Positions 1-8,997 of a stretch of DNA of 34,528 bases are shown here, piece after piece. Origin of the DNA: Candidatus Bathyarchaeota archaeon (GTDB lineage: Archaea > Thermoproteota > Bathyarchaeia > Bathyarchaeales > DTEX01); the NCBI GenBank assembly GCA_003661975.1, contig QMXE01000005.1:1-34528 (forward strand). Reading direction: 5' to 3'. The position numbers were made by a program, and so were the translations under genes. How positions within the stretch are numbered: the first letter of the stretch is position 1; every line of letters starts with the position of its first letter. The notes under the pieces are model-generated. The model was not told the DNA's origin, did no database searches, and worked only from the letters and a program-made list of their open reading frames with translations.

Positions 1-516
1 CCCGGGACTCATCTCTGTTACTCGAGTCAAATCATATATTATGTGATCTTTCGGGTTGATTTGAACGAAATAATCTATCTCATCAAACGTGATAAGTAAA
101 AACATGTTCTCCAATCTTAGATACTCGATCAACTGCTGAATCATCTCTTCTGGGCTTAGACTTCTTGTCGAGATTTTCGGAGTCAACTTTCTAATGAGAT
201 TTCGGAAGAGAACATACCGTGTAGTGCCGTCAACCTTACAATTCACATAAATATACCTTAACTTAACATTTTCCTTCTTGGCATACTCCATTATCTGCTC
301 ACCGAACCTTATAGCCGTGCATGTCTTTCCGGATCCAGTTGGACCTATCATTTGTATAAATCTTGGATAGGCACTTTTGACGTTTCTTATTATGGCACCA
401 TATATTGAGAAAAGCATGCGGAGCTGCTCCTCTCTATATGGAAGTTTTTTTGGAATGTAGTGCGGCGAGAGCTTATTTCTATCCTTAAATATTGGTCTAA
501 TTGACAACCGGATCAC
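1..516 (-). CDS. cdc6: Orc1/Cdc6-family AAA+ replication initiator (C-terminus cut off by window edge)
   Basis: Open minus-strand frame from GTG (516-514) running off the left edge, absent from the ORF track. My translation MIRLSIRPIFKDRNKLSPHYIPKKLPYREEQLRMLFSIYG...IQMIGPTGSGKTCTAIRFGEQ...LLITFDEIDYF has Walker A GPTGSGKT, Walker B ITFDE and the Orc1/Cdc6-like 'P..L..REEQ' N-terminus. Confidence 0.85.
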   Translation of the reverse strand, partial: MIRLSIRPIFKDRNKLSPHYIPKKLPYREEQLRMLFSIYGAIIRNVKSAYPRFIQMIGPTGSGKTCTAIRFGEQIMEYAKKENVKLRYIYVNCKVDGTTRYVLFRNLIRKLTPKISTRSLSPEEMIQQLIEYLRLENMFLLITFDEIDYFVQINPKDHIIYDLTRVTEMSPG

Positions 517-675
517 CCTATCTTCTAGTGCTTCAGAATATTATCCCCTACTCAAGTGTAGATATCCCAAAATAAGTATCTAACCCTCATTGATCTTCAA
601 TTCGCAACCTGCCAAAAAAGGTATATCATCATTCTCCATGTCTTAAGTATCGAGGATCCCTTAGGGGAAATAATT

Positions 676-1967
676 TTGAGAAAGATTAGATACAGCGTGT
701 TCTTTATAATTGCTTTAATAAGTGCTTGTATTCTTGTCATTCGCAAATCTTAGTATTTCAGCTCAGAATGGAAATATCCATATCTACTATGGGCATATAC
801 CCTCAAGGATATTTGTTAATGAGTTTCATGAGGATAATGGAAGATGGGAGATCCTCAAAGATACAACCGCAGATCATGGAACAATGGGGATCATCGACAT
901 CACCGACTTCACAGATGTTAAGGCATATACGCTGCCTGACAAGAGGCTTGTTAAAGAGTCTAAGATTGGAAGATATGAGAAACTCCTCGTAGATTACCTA
1001 ACGGAACGCTCTTTAAGATATGCTTAACTAAGCCCATATCTGTAATGTTAATGGGTGGAAGACTATTAGGTAAGGGTCAGCTCCAGACGAGCACATTCCT
1101 TACAAGTGTTGACGGAAGCTACGTAAGAAAGGAGTTCATTTTCTTGCAGGTTGGGCACCCATACTTCTATCCGGCCTTATGGGCTGGATGGCATTATAGG
1201 CACTTTGGTTTCTCAACGAGAGTTATGGCCCTAGAGGATTCGCACATACGTTAAAGGATGAAGATGGAAGGGTAATCATGAAATTCGACCTTAAAGCGAA
1301 TGAGGAGAAAACACTTAACGTAACACATTTCAGGGTTTATCATCTCATCTCCACGTGGAACGTGATGGTTCATTCTATTCCAGCGGGGGATCCATCTTTT
1401 ACCCAGTCGTATTTCGAGGGATTTCTTGGAAAGGTATTCTATAGAGGCTCTAATGAGCGAGCCTACTGGAAAGACCCGGCATATGAGAATCGGACATTCA
1501 TACTGACAAGCATCGAAGACAATTACATACGCGTTATTGACGTGCATAATGGAAGACTCTAAGGATAGAGGATTATCAATTCTCGGATTAAGGGCTAATC
1601 AAATAGCAGCCATATACATTCCTTCAGGGGAGAGTTACATCTTTCCCTACAAGGATACCATAGTCACAATAGACGATATTAAAATGAGACTTCACGAAGA
1701 TGAACCTTATAGGCTGAGGGAGGGGGTTTATGTGACATCAACCACAGAAAACATATTAATCGAAGTGGTAAATATGCAGAGACATCAGGGCGTAGGCACA
1801 TTTGCGGCCTGTCTACCCTCGATCCAATCCCTAGATATTACAAAGGCTTAAAGATTAAACCTCCGCTACAAGTTGAGACACAATGGAGAATGCCTTCTTG
1901 GGCGTATTATGTCATTCTGATGGCATTGACTATCATTTTAGCCGTTGCATTGAAGATCAGAAGATAA
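676..1967 (+). pseudogene. Frameshifted gene for a secreted/membrane-anchored protein (N-terminal signal peptide, C-terminal TM helix plus KIRR tail)
   Basis: Consecutive open segments switch frame: frame 1 from TTG 676 (LRKIRYSVFFIIALISACILV), frame 2 722-1027, frame 1 1045-1254, frame 3 about 1225-1562, frame 1 1537-1851, frame 3 to stop 1967 (..PRYYKGLKIKPPLQVETQWRMPSWAYYVILMALTIILAVALKIRR*). Confidence 0.75.
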
Positions 1968-1991
1968 CCGAATGAAGAATGGTAAATTGTT

Positions 1992-2732
1992 TTATGGTTC
2001 AAGCGGTTCTACATGCACTGCACGGGGAATCGTAAGCGTTTTAGGCCTTTTAATAGGCGCCGCCCATCTAACAGCATTCTCGATCACCAATAAGACCTTT
2101 TCATTGTGATAAATTGGATAGGTCTCATGTCCCGGTCTGAAATAGAAGATCTTCCCACGTCCACGATAAAAGCAACATCCGCTTCTGAAGACTTCTCCTC
2201 CCTTAAACCAGCTTATGAAAACCAGCTCGTCCGGATTTGGAATATCAAAGAATTCGCCGTACATTTCGGTCTTTTCGATCTCAAAGTAATCTCCAATCCC
2301 CTCAGCTATCGGATGTCCAGGTGAGACTACCCATAGGCGCTCCTTCTCTCCATCCTCCCTCCATCTGAGGCTACAACTCGTTCCCATCAATTTCCTAAAA
2401 ATCTTAGAGTAATGCGCCGAATGTAGCACTATAAGGCCCATACCATCGCACATAATCCTATTATATACCCTCTCTACCACTTCATCGCTTACCTTATCAT
2501 GAGCGGCATGTCCCCACCAAATCAGCACATCAGTATTTCTGAGAACTTCATCTGTTAAGCCATGCTGAGGCTCATCTAGAGTCGCCGTTTTCACTTCAAT
2601 ATTAGGCTTCTGACTCAAGTATTCAGCGATAGCTCCATGAATCCCCTTAGGATATATCGCTGCTACCCTTTCATCTTCTCTTTCATGAATAAATTCATTC
2701 CAAACCGTAACGCGAATCTTATCTCTGTTCAT
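1992..2732 (-). CDS. ThuA-like (trehalose utilization/glutamine amidotransferase-like) protein
   Basis: [35 protein letters not shown]...[23 protein letters not shown]...[22 protein letters not shown] is characteristic of the ThuA family. Confidence 0.85.
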   Translation of the reverse strand: MNRDKIRVTVWNEFIHEREDERVAAIYPKGIHGAIAEYLSQKPNIEVKTATLDEPQHGLTDEVLRNTDVLIWWGHAAHDKVSDEVVERVYNRIMCDGMGLIVLHSAHYSKIFRKLMGTSCSLRWREDGEKERLWVVSPGHPIAEGIGDYFEIEKTEMYGEFFDIPNPDELVFISWFKGGEVFRSGCCFYRGRGKIFYFRPGHETYPIYHNEKVLLVIENAVRWAAPIKRPKTLTIPRAVHVEPLEP

Positions 2733-2864
2733 GCCAATTCCCCAGATATCTAATTGATAGGACAGATAATATTTTTATGCCTAAATGTCTTTTCTCGTCT
2801 CTTAAAAACGGAAGATATAAATTTGATGATCATTTAAATTGGAGTGCTTCGAGGCGAAAGGATC

Positions 2865-3362
2865 ATGGCATATAAGTATCTGGCTGAGGCTTGGAAGAGG
2901 CCGGATGCATCATACATTAAAGAGTTAATGCAAAAAAGGGTGATTGAGTGGCGGAAACAGCCGGCGATAGTTAGGATTGATAAGCCAACAAGAATTGATA
3001 GGGCGAGGAGACTCGGATATAAAGATAAGCCCGGATACGTTGTTGTCAGGGTTAGGGTCAGAAGGGGAGGATTGAGTAAGCAGCGCCCAAGAGCGGGACG
3101 TCGACAGAAAAGAATGGGCGTGAAGAAATATAAACCCGCCAAGAGCCTCAGACTCATCGCTGAAGAAAGAGCCGCAAGGAAATATCCAAACCTTGAGGTT
3201 CTCAATTCCTATTGGGTCTGGGAGGATGGTCGATCAAAATGGTTTGAGGTCATACTCGTTGATAGAACATTACTGCCTGATCTTCGCCTCGGCAAAGGCA
3301 GAGGACGAGTATTCAGAGGACTAACAAGTGCCGGAAGGAAAGTCCGAGGGCTGATGGCTTAA
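2865..3362 (+). CDS. rpl15e: 50S ribosomal protein L15e
   Basis: [75 protein letters not shown]; start set to the ATG at 2865. Confidence 0.97.
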   Translation: MAYKYLAEAWKRPDASYIKELMQKRVIEWRKQPAIVRIDKPTRIDRARRLGYKDKPGYVVVRVRVRRGGLSKQRPRAGRRQKRMGVKKYKPAKSLRLIAEERAARKYPNLEVLNSYWVWEDGRSKWFEVILVDRTLLPDLRLGKGRGRVFRGLTSAGRKVRGLMA

Positions 3363-3365
3363 CGC

Positions 3366-3845
3366 TTAGAAAAGATATACGAGCGCAACGACCACGCATC
3401 CGTAGCTTCCCTTTGGAACATCCAAAGTCTCAATTTTATATTTGACGTTTCGAAGCCTTATTCCCCTCACATTCGCCATCTCATGAATCCTCTCCAGTAG
3501 GATCTTCCTCGTGACAGATTCATCCATACTTCCATATGCTTCAGCCACAATCCCGAAGCCTTCCTTCTCAGCGAAGCCCCATGCTATTCCAGCGCTTATC
3601 TTCCCATTCCTTCCATAAGCCTTCGATAAGACAGTATATGTTATGCTTCCAACGGGAATATCTCTTGGAGGGACCTCCCTGCAATTCGGCGGGATTATAG
3701 AGCTCACCTCGACTAGATTACAATTTGCTATTCCAGCATCTTTTAATGCATTATCAAATGCATTAAGTTCTGAAAATTTTCCGATAGCCTTTCCTCCGGT
3801 TACGAAGAACCCCTTGGGTATTAAAGTTCGCATTTCCATCATCAC
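3366..3845 (-). CDS. pdaD: Pyruvoyl-dependent arginine decarboxylase
   Basis: IPKGFFVTGGKAIGKFSELNAFDNALKDAGIANCNLVEVSSIIPPNC..., with the PdaD-like VSSIIPP self-cleavage site. The exact start among clustered Met codons is uncertain. Confidence 0.93.
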   Translation of the reverse strand: MMMEMRTLIPKGFFVTGGKAIGKFSELNAFDNALKDAGIANCNLVEVSSIIPPNCREVPPRDIPVGSITYTVLSKAYGRNGKISAGIAWGFAEKEGFGIVAEAYGSMDESVTRKILLERIHEMANVRGIRLRNVKYKIETLDVPKGSYGCVVVALVYLF

Positions 3846-3944
3846 CTCTTAGAATTTAGCAAACACTAGCATTATGAAAAATCAGAATTAATAAAAGTCT
3901 CTATGCTCATAAGAAAAGAACAGGGTTAAGGACGTGAAGCGCTA

Positions 3945-4388
3945 GTGGTAAGGAAGAGGGTAGCCTCTATCGAGATAAGCATATTCGCACATGCAACTGA
4001 GGATCCCGAGAAAGTTAAGAGGGCATTCCATAATATTCTACCACCAAACAAAACTGAAGAAGTTATACTTCATAAAAGCGTTCTGAAGGGGGAATATGGA
4101 AATCCAATAATTTATTACAGGGCGAGAATAACAAAGCCTGAAATAACCGAGGCTCTTTTGAGGAGAATAGGCGATAATCTTCCACTGCACGATAAAAAGG
4201 CTCTGAACTCCGAATTCGGCAGGCGATTGGACAGGGGAAAACTTTACATAAGACTTGATAAGCAGGCCGCTTACATGGAGAGATATAGGCTTTGCAATAC
4301 CGATCCGATACACTTGAAGATAAGATTCAAAACTTCAAAGATTAATGAGATAAAACAGATATGTAGGGAGTTAGGGATGTTGCCGTGA
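3945..4388 (+). CDS. COG1325-like predicted exosome-associated/RNA-binding protein
   Basis: VASIEISIFAHATEDPEKVKRAFHNILPP...; sits directly upstream of rnp3/rnp2, as is typical for this family. Confidence 0.75.
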   Translation: MVRKRVASIEISIFAHATEDPEKVKRAFHNILPPNKTEEVILHKSVLKGEYGNPIIYYRARITKPEITEALLRRIGDNLPLHDKKALNSEFGRRLDRGKLYIRLDKQAAYMERYRLCNTDPIHLKIRFKTSKINEIKQICRELGMLP

Positions 4389-5122
4389 AGGGCTTCATTG
4401 ACCTACACCTCCGCCCAAACCTCGAAGAACGCGTCGAGATCGAACGTATCATTAAGAGAGCTGCTGAGCTAGGGTATAGGGCTGTTGGAGTATCACTCCC
4501 CCAAGAGAAACTTCAAGAGAGAGCGAGGGAAATACGTAAAATTTGCAGTGATTTAGACATAGACTTCATTAGCAGGATAGATTTGGAGCCGCGGAATTCC
4601 CTGGAACTCTTGAGGAGCTTAAGGTTTTTGAGGAGGAGAGTAGAGGTGATCGCCGTTAAATGCCTGTCTAAGAGCGTCGCTAGGCAGGCGGCTAAGGATA
4701 GAAGAGTCGATATACTATCCTTCTCCCCAATAGATTTGAGGAGAAGATTCTTCGATTCGGCTGAAGCCGAGCTCGCATCAAAAACTCAAGTCTCACTTGA
4801 GTTTGATATGGCTCCGCTTTTATATTTACATGGAAATCAAAGGATCAATCTATTATGGAAGATGAGGATAGAGACTATAATAGCGAGGAAATTTGATGTG
4901 CCAATCGTCCTTTCTAGTGGTGTAAGCGAAGCATGGCTATTGAGGAAGCCAGAGGATTACGCTTCACTTGGATATCTTTTTGGATTAGATCTTGAGAATG
5001 CAAAGAAGGCAATCTCTGAGAACCCAAAGAAAATAGTTGAGCGGAACAGGAGGAAGCTCAGTCCGAATTACGTCGCTCCAGGCATTTACGTGATTAGGAG
5101 AGGGAAAGATTGCCCAAAATAG
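4385..5122 (+). CDS. rnp3: RNase P protein component 3 (Rpp30 homologue)
   Basis: FIDLHLRPNLEERVEIERIIKRAAELGYRAVGVSLP...FSPIDLRRRFFDSAEAELASK..PLLYLHGNQRINLLWKM..IVLSSGV; overlaps the upstream gene by 4 nt. Confidence 0.9.
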   Translation: MKGFIDLHLRPNLEERVEIERIIKRAAELGYRAVGVSLPQEKLQERAREIRKICSDLDIDFISRIDLEPRNSLELLRSLRFLRRRVEVIAVKCLSKSVARQAAKDRRVDILSFSPIDLRRRFFDSAEAELASKTQVSLEFDMAPLLYLHGNQRINLLWKMRIETIIARKFDVPIVLSSGVSEAWLLRKPEDYASLGYLFGLDLENAKKAISENPKKIVERNRRKLSPNYVAPGIYVIRRGKDCPK

Positions 5123-5430
5123 TCAGGAGACGATATATTGCCGTTAGAATTGATAGTGACCAGACAATAGAAAGAAAGGATTTCATACGTGCAGTATGGA
5201 GTAGCATCCTCAGACTTTTTGGAGAGTACGGCGCAAGCCAAACGGAATTGAAGATGATAGACTATGATCCCACAAAAGGATTAGCAGTACTCCGCTGCAG
5301 CCATAAGGCTTTACCCATGATTAAAGCTTCAATTCCATGCATCACGCATATAGGAGCATCTCCAGTCACCATTCACGTGGAAAGAGTCTCCGGAACATTA
5401 AAGGCATTAAGAAGAAAGCTTTCTATATAA
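5110..5430 (+). CDS. rnp2: RNase P protein component 2 (Pop5 homologue)
   Basis: KIVRRRYIAVRIDSDQTIERKDFIRAVWSSILRLFGEYGASQTELKMIDYDPTKGLAVLRCSHKALPMIKASI; TTG start overlapping the end of rnp3. Confidence 0.9.
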   Translation: MPKIVRRRYIAVRIDSDQTIERKDFIRAVWSSILRLFGEYGASQTELKMIDYDPTKGLAVLRCSHKALPMIKASIPCITHIGASPVTIHVERVSGTLKALRRKLSI

Positions 5431-5500
5431 ACTTAGTAAAGAATTTTTTCTGCGGTGAAGTCACATCTGATCTCTGTCTCTCGAGAAGCGATTCCGTTTT

Positions 5501-6820
5501 TTATGGAGTTAATCTGAACCTGTCTCTTGGGAAGAGAACGACCTCCCTGATATTTTTTATTCCAGTAAGCATCATGATCAGTCTTTCCAGACCTATTGCC
5601 CATCCAGCATGCGGAGGCATACCGTAATCAAATGATTGAAGGTGATACTTGAAGGATTCTGGATGCAATCCCTGCTCCTTCAATCTCTTCATAAGAAGAT
5701 CCTTCTTATGAACTCTCGTTCCACCCGAAGCTATCTCTATCCAGCTCCACATTAGATCGAATCCTTCACTTATCTCCGGATTATCATCTTTAGGTTTGAT
5801 GTAAAACGGTTTGAGTCTCGTCGGCCAGTCAATTATGAAATAAAAGTATGGATGAACCTTTCCTAGGGCTCTATATCCCATTGTTGGTATATCTTCACCC
5901 CACTCTAACTTTATGCCTAACTCTCTAAGCTCATCCAAGACCTCATCATAGGTTAATCTCTTCAGCGGAAGCTTGGGAACCTCAACATTATGATTAAGAA
6001 CCTCCAGTTCCTCCTTGCATTTTTCACGCACAACCCTGCATATAAACTGCATAAGTTCCTCGGCAAGTCTCATCACATCCTCAGCCGTGACAAATGCCTC
6101 TTCAATATCGATCGATATAAACTCCGTTATGTGCCGCCTAGTATGAGATTTTTCAGCCCTATATGCAGGTCCTATCTCATATACCTTCTCAAAATCTATG
6201 ATGAGCTCCTCCTTATACAGTTGGGGGCTCTGCGCGAGAAAGGCTTCACGCTCAAAATAGATTACTGGAAAGAGAGCTGCTCCTCCCTCGGTAGCCGAGG
6301 CTATTATCTTTGGCGTATTCACCTCCAAAAATCCCCTCTTTGACAGAAAATTCCGAGTAGCCTCAAGCACTACATGGCGAATCTTGAATATCGCTTGGGA
6401 TCTATCACTACGCAAATCTAGGACTCTAGCGTCCAATCTGACATCTATATCCGCTGGCGTCCTGCCGGTAACGTCTATTGGAAGCGGATGCTTCGCGATC
6501 CCAAGAACCTTAATCTCTTTGGGTATTATTTCAACTCCTCTCGGAGCCTTCTCCATACCCCTAACAATTCCCTTTATAGCTATACAGTCCTGTCTATGGA
6601 GGGAACTAGACTTCCTAAGAGCCTCCTCATCGACTTTAGATTCTGGAATTGTAATCTGAACCTTACCGAGCCTATCCTGGAGAACTATGAACCTTATGCC
6701 TCCGAGATCACGAATTTCACGTATCCATCCCATCACGATTACTTCTTGCCCATCTAATTCTGGCGTTATATCCGCCGTGTAATGTGTTCTCCGCCAGTCT
6801 CCTAAATCATCGATCTCCAT
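5501..6820 (-). CDS. aspS: Aspartyl-tRNA synthetase (archaeal type, Asp or Asp/Asn)
   Basis: RRTHYTADITPELDGQEVIVMGWIREIRDLGGIRFIVLQDRLGKVQIT... and class II motif 3 GWAIGLERLIMMLTGIKNIREVVLFPRDRFRLTP. Confidence 0.96.
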   Translation of the reverse strand: MEIDDLGDWRRTHYTADITPELDGQEVIVMGWIREIRDLGGIRFIVLQDRLGKVQITIPESKVDEEALRKSSSLHRQDCIAIKGIVRGMEKAPRGVEIIPKEIKVLGIAKHPLPIDVTGRTPADIDVRLDARVLDLRSDRSQAIFKIRHVVLEATRNFLSKRGFLEVNTPKIIASATEGGAALFPVIYFEREAFLAQSPQLYKEELIIDFEKVYEIGPAYRAEKSHTRRHITEFISIDIEEAFVTAEDVMRLAEELMQFICRVVREKCKEELEVLNHNVEVPKLPLKRLTYDEVLDELRELGIKLEWGEDIPTMGYRALGKVHPYFYFIIDWPTRLKPFYIKPKDDNPEISEGFDLMWSWIEIASGGTRVHKKDLLMKRLKEQGLHPESFKYHLQSFDYGMPPHAGWAIGLERLIMMLTGIKNIREVVLFPRDRFRLTP

Positions 6821-6854
6821 CTGCAGGTAGCTCCGATAATCTTTTCATGCCTTA

Positions 6855-7364
6855 TTAAGCTGCAAACTCAACTCTTAGTATCATACCCCTCGATTCCTTT
6901 GCGATCTCCTTTAACGCATCGATATACTTCATATACTTCTTTTTTCCTTTCCCCTTTAAGATAACTCTTGTCTCGATCGTTCCGTCTGGAAGCCAAATAT
7001 GATTTATTGTCAAGATATCTAACGGGGCAAACAAGTCTTCCAAAAACTTTCTTTCATCTGATTTATACTCTAAAACCCTAACTGTCCTCTTCGTCTTCTC
7101 CTCTAACACCTTAATTATCTTTCCGCCGTGACTTAAAATACGTGGGATATCTCCCCGCCCAACAAAAATCGCCAAAACACCATCTGATTCTATGGATTTA
7201 TGAAAGTATACATCTTGTAGTGAAGGATACATCTTTTCCAGAGAAAGGAGTATCCTCCCTATCTTTAGGTCTAGCTGACTTACCTTACCACTCTCAACCT
7301 TCTTCTTACATTTCGGACATAGGATCCCGCTTTTTAAGCAAAACTGACATAACTCCGTTCTCAC
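6855..7364 (-). CDS. Predicted RNA-binding protein with N-terminal Zn ribbon and KH/NusA-like domain
   Basis: CQFCLKSGILCPKCKKKVE N-terminal Cys pairs; AIFVGRGDIPRILSHGGKIIKVLEEKTKRTVRVLEY has a KH-like GxxG region. Confidence 0.7.
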   Translation of the reverse strand: MRTELCQFCLKSGILCPKCKKKVESGKVSQLDLKIGRILLSLEKMYPSLQDVYFHKSIESDGVLAIFVGRGDIPRILSHGGKIIKVLEEKTKRTVRVLEYKSDERKFLEDLFAPLDILTINHIWLPDGTIETRVILKGKGKKKYMKYIDALKEIAKESRGMILRVEFAA

Positions 7365-7424
7365 CTACTCTTGATCCCTCCAAAATAAAGGAGGTGGGAC
7401 GAACTTTAATGTGCACTGCACCTC

Positions 7425-7700
7425 CTATCGAGTCAATACTATCTCTATTGTGCTGACATTGGTTATGTTGCCGTCTTCCTCGCTCTTCAGCTCTTCCGTG
7501 CCAATCGTGATCTTTCCGACCTTAACGTCCGGTAGGAATCTCCTTCTAGTTATCTCGGCTACGTCTACTGCTCTGCTTATTGCTCTTCCTCTGGCTTTTA
7601 TGCTAACTTCTTTTGCTCCGCTGTGGAATAGTGTTATGCATGCTAGGACGTAATTCATTATTGGCTTTTTACCAATAAGCACAGAGTTCGCCTCAGACAT
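7425..7700 (-). CDS. albA: Alba chromatin protein
   Basis: [65 protein letters not shown]... is a classic Alba sequence. Confidence 0.95.
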   Translation of the reverse strand: MSEANSVLIGKKPIMNYVLACITLFHSGAKEVSIKARGRAISRAVDVAEITRRRFLPDVKVGKITIGTEELKSEEDGNITNVSTIEIVLTR

Positions 7701-7729
7701 TTCTTATCGCCTCACTCCCCAATTATATG

Positions 7730-7744
7730 TAACTTTTGAAGTTA
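7730..7744. promoter_or_regulatory. Palindrome TAACTT-TTG-AAGTTA upstream of alba
   Basis: Perfect 6-bp arms around a 3-nt spacer, 30 bp upstream of the alba start. Confidence 0.4.
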
Positions 7745-7802
7745 TTGCTCTATAACCACTAATAAATATCTTGCGGTATAAAAAGACTATTATTCATTTG
7801 CA

Positions 7803-7836
7803 TCGACCAAAACAAATATATCTGTTTTGGCGTCGA
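7803..7836. promoter_or_regulatory. Long inverted repeat/5'-UTR hairpin upstream of L40e
   Basis: CCAAAACA (7807-7814) / TGTTTTGG (7823-7830), perfect 8-bp arms, extended by TCGA (7803-7806) / TCGA (7833-7836) across a 2-nt bulge. A TATA-like TATAAAAAG lies at 7777-7785. Confidence 0.6.
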
Positions 7837-7855
7837 GTATATTGAGGGATGCTAA

Positions 7856-8017
7856 ATGCCGATCACAGATCCTGTGAAGAGGAGTATAGCACAGCGTAAG
7901 AGGCTCTTCTATAAGATCTGCAGGGAATGCGGGGTTAGGAATGCTCCAACAGCGAAGAAATGCAGAAAATGCAGAAGTAAGAATTTGCGATGGAAGAAGA
8001 GGGAGAGAACGCGATAG
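7856..8017 (+). CDS. rpl40e: 50S ribosomal protein L40e
   Basis: 53-aa ORF absent from the supplied track: [53 protein letters not shown]; two CxxC pairs. Confidence 0.96.
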   Translation: MPITDPVKRSIAQRKRLFYKICRECGVRNAPTAKKCRKCRSKNLRWKKRERTR

Positions 8018-8020
8018 ACC

Positions 8021-8881
8021 CTAAAGTTTAAGTATAATCTCTATCTGGCATCCCTTTGGCACACGAATTTTTTCCTTCCATGCATCCCCAACAGATATTA
8101 GAGCAAAGATCCCTGAAACTTCAGCCTTAGCCTTCTTTACGAGATTAACTAATGCTGCTTGAACATCTCCCGTCCGTATGACATCATCAACTATTAATAC
8201 GCTATCGTATATTCTTGAGATCTCCACTTCATATAAGCCGTCAGAGGGACTCTTACCTAATAGGCGAGCCTCGTATCCCTTTGCTCTCCACTTCTTTATA
8301 GATTCTAGAGCTTCCCTCTCTGTCTGATGCTTTTCTCTCATCCTCTTCTGTCTTCTAATCGCATTCTTTGGAATATACAGCGTCATCGTTCTACCTGATC
8401 CATTCAATGTATATGTCTCCTCGAGAAAGGCTGAGACTCCAGCCTCCCTCATCGGCTTCGCTATAACAACATTAACGCCTAAAGCCTTAGCAACAAGAGT
8501 TGCAAGTGGTATTCCATCCACGGCTGCCGTGAGAACCTTCGTTATTCTTCTGCCAGCAAACCTCGCAATTGCATAGTTTGCAGCTTGACTTAACAGGCTC
8601 ATATCGCCGATTACTGAAGTATTATCAAAGAAGCCATTATCATCCCACTTAAGCCTCCTCTTAATCTCCCCTTCCAAATCGATTATCCTTAAGAGGGCCT
8701 TCCATATTTCCCGTGCTCTTTTCATATTAGGTAGGACATGACCTTTTACGTATCTGCTTAGGACGGTTACTGGAAGATTCGTCTCTTCCTGTAACCTCTT
8801 GTAAGTGTATTGTTTTTTAGCCATTCTTAAAAGTTCAACCGTCGCGAGACGAAATCTCAAGTCTTCTGTTCTAGTGGACAT
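8021..8881 (-). CDS. HTH plus phosphoribosyltransferase-like transcriptional regulator (GfcR/PurR-like)
   Basis: N-terminal HTH (YTYKRLQEETNLPVTVLSRYVKGHVLPNMKRAREIW) and PRTase-type PRPP loop SVLIVDDVIRTGDVQAAL. Confidence 0.8.
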   Translation of the reverse strand: MSTRTEDLRFRLATVELLRMAKKQYTYKRLQEETNLPVTVLSRYVKGHVLPNMKRAREIWKALLRIIDLEGEIKRRLKWDDNGFFDNTSVIGDMSLLSQAANYAIARFAGRRITKVLTAAVDGIPLATLVAKALGVNVVIAKPMREAGVSAFLEETYTLNGSGRTMTLYIPKNAIRRQKRMREKHQTEREALESIKKWRAKGYEARLLGKSPSDGLYEVEISRIYDSVLIVDDVIRTGDVQAALVNLVKKAKAEVSGIFALISVGDAWKEKIRVPKGCQIEIILKL

Positions 8882-8997
8882 TCGATATCACTTGCCAAGT
8901 ATCAAAACTCTCCCAGAGAATCACTTATACAGGAATATATCATTTTCTATCTTTTGAATTTCAGTTAAATATACATTTGCTTAGACATTCCACTATT

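Noticed and set aside
726-1547. ORFs 726-992 (+) and 1251-1547 (-) as genes
   Set aside because: They lie in alternative frames or antisense to the fragmented secreted-protein gene and show no family-like sequence.
676-1967. Programmed frameshifting as the explanation for the broken gene
   Set aside because: Five or more shifts in about 1.3 kb, with no common slippery motif seen, make decay or sequence error much more likely.
2820-2842. ATGATCAT palindrome upstream of L15e
   Set aside because: 8-bp palindrome in AT-rich sequence, not distinctive enough.
2834-3205. Minus-strand ORF opposite L15e
   Set aside because: Antisense shadow of a clear ribosomal protein gene; Leu/Ser-rich composition typical of an antisense frame.
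5990-6757. Plus-strand ORFs opposite aspS
   Set aside because: Antisense to a well-supported synthetase; no recognisable domains.
7411-7653. Plus-strand hydrophobic 80-aa ORF opposite alba
   Set aside because: Antisense of Alba; hydrophobicity is explained by complementary codons.
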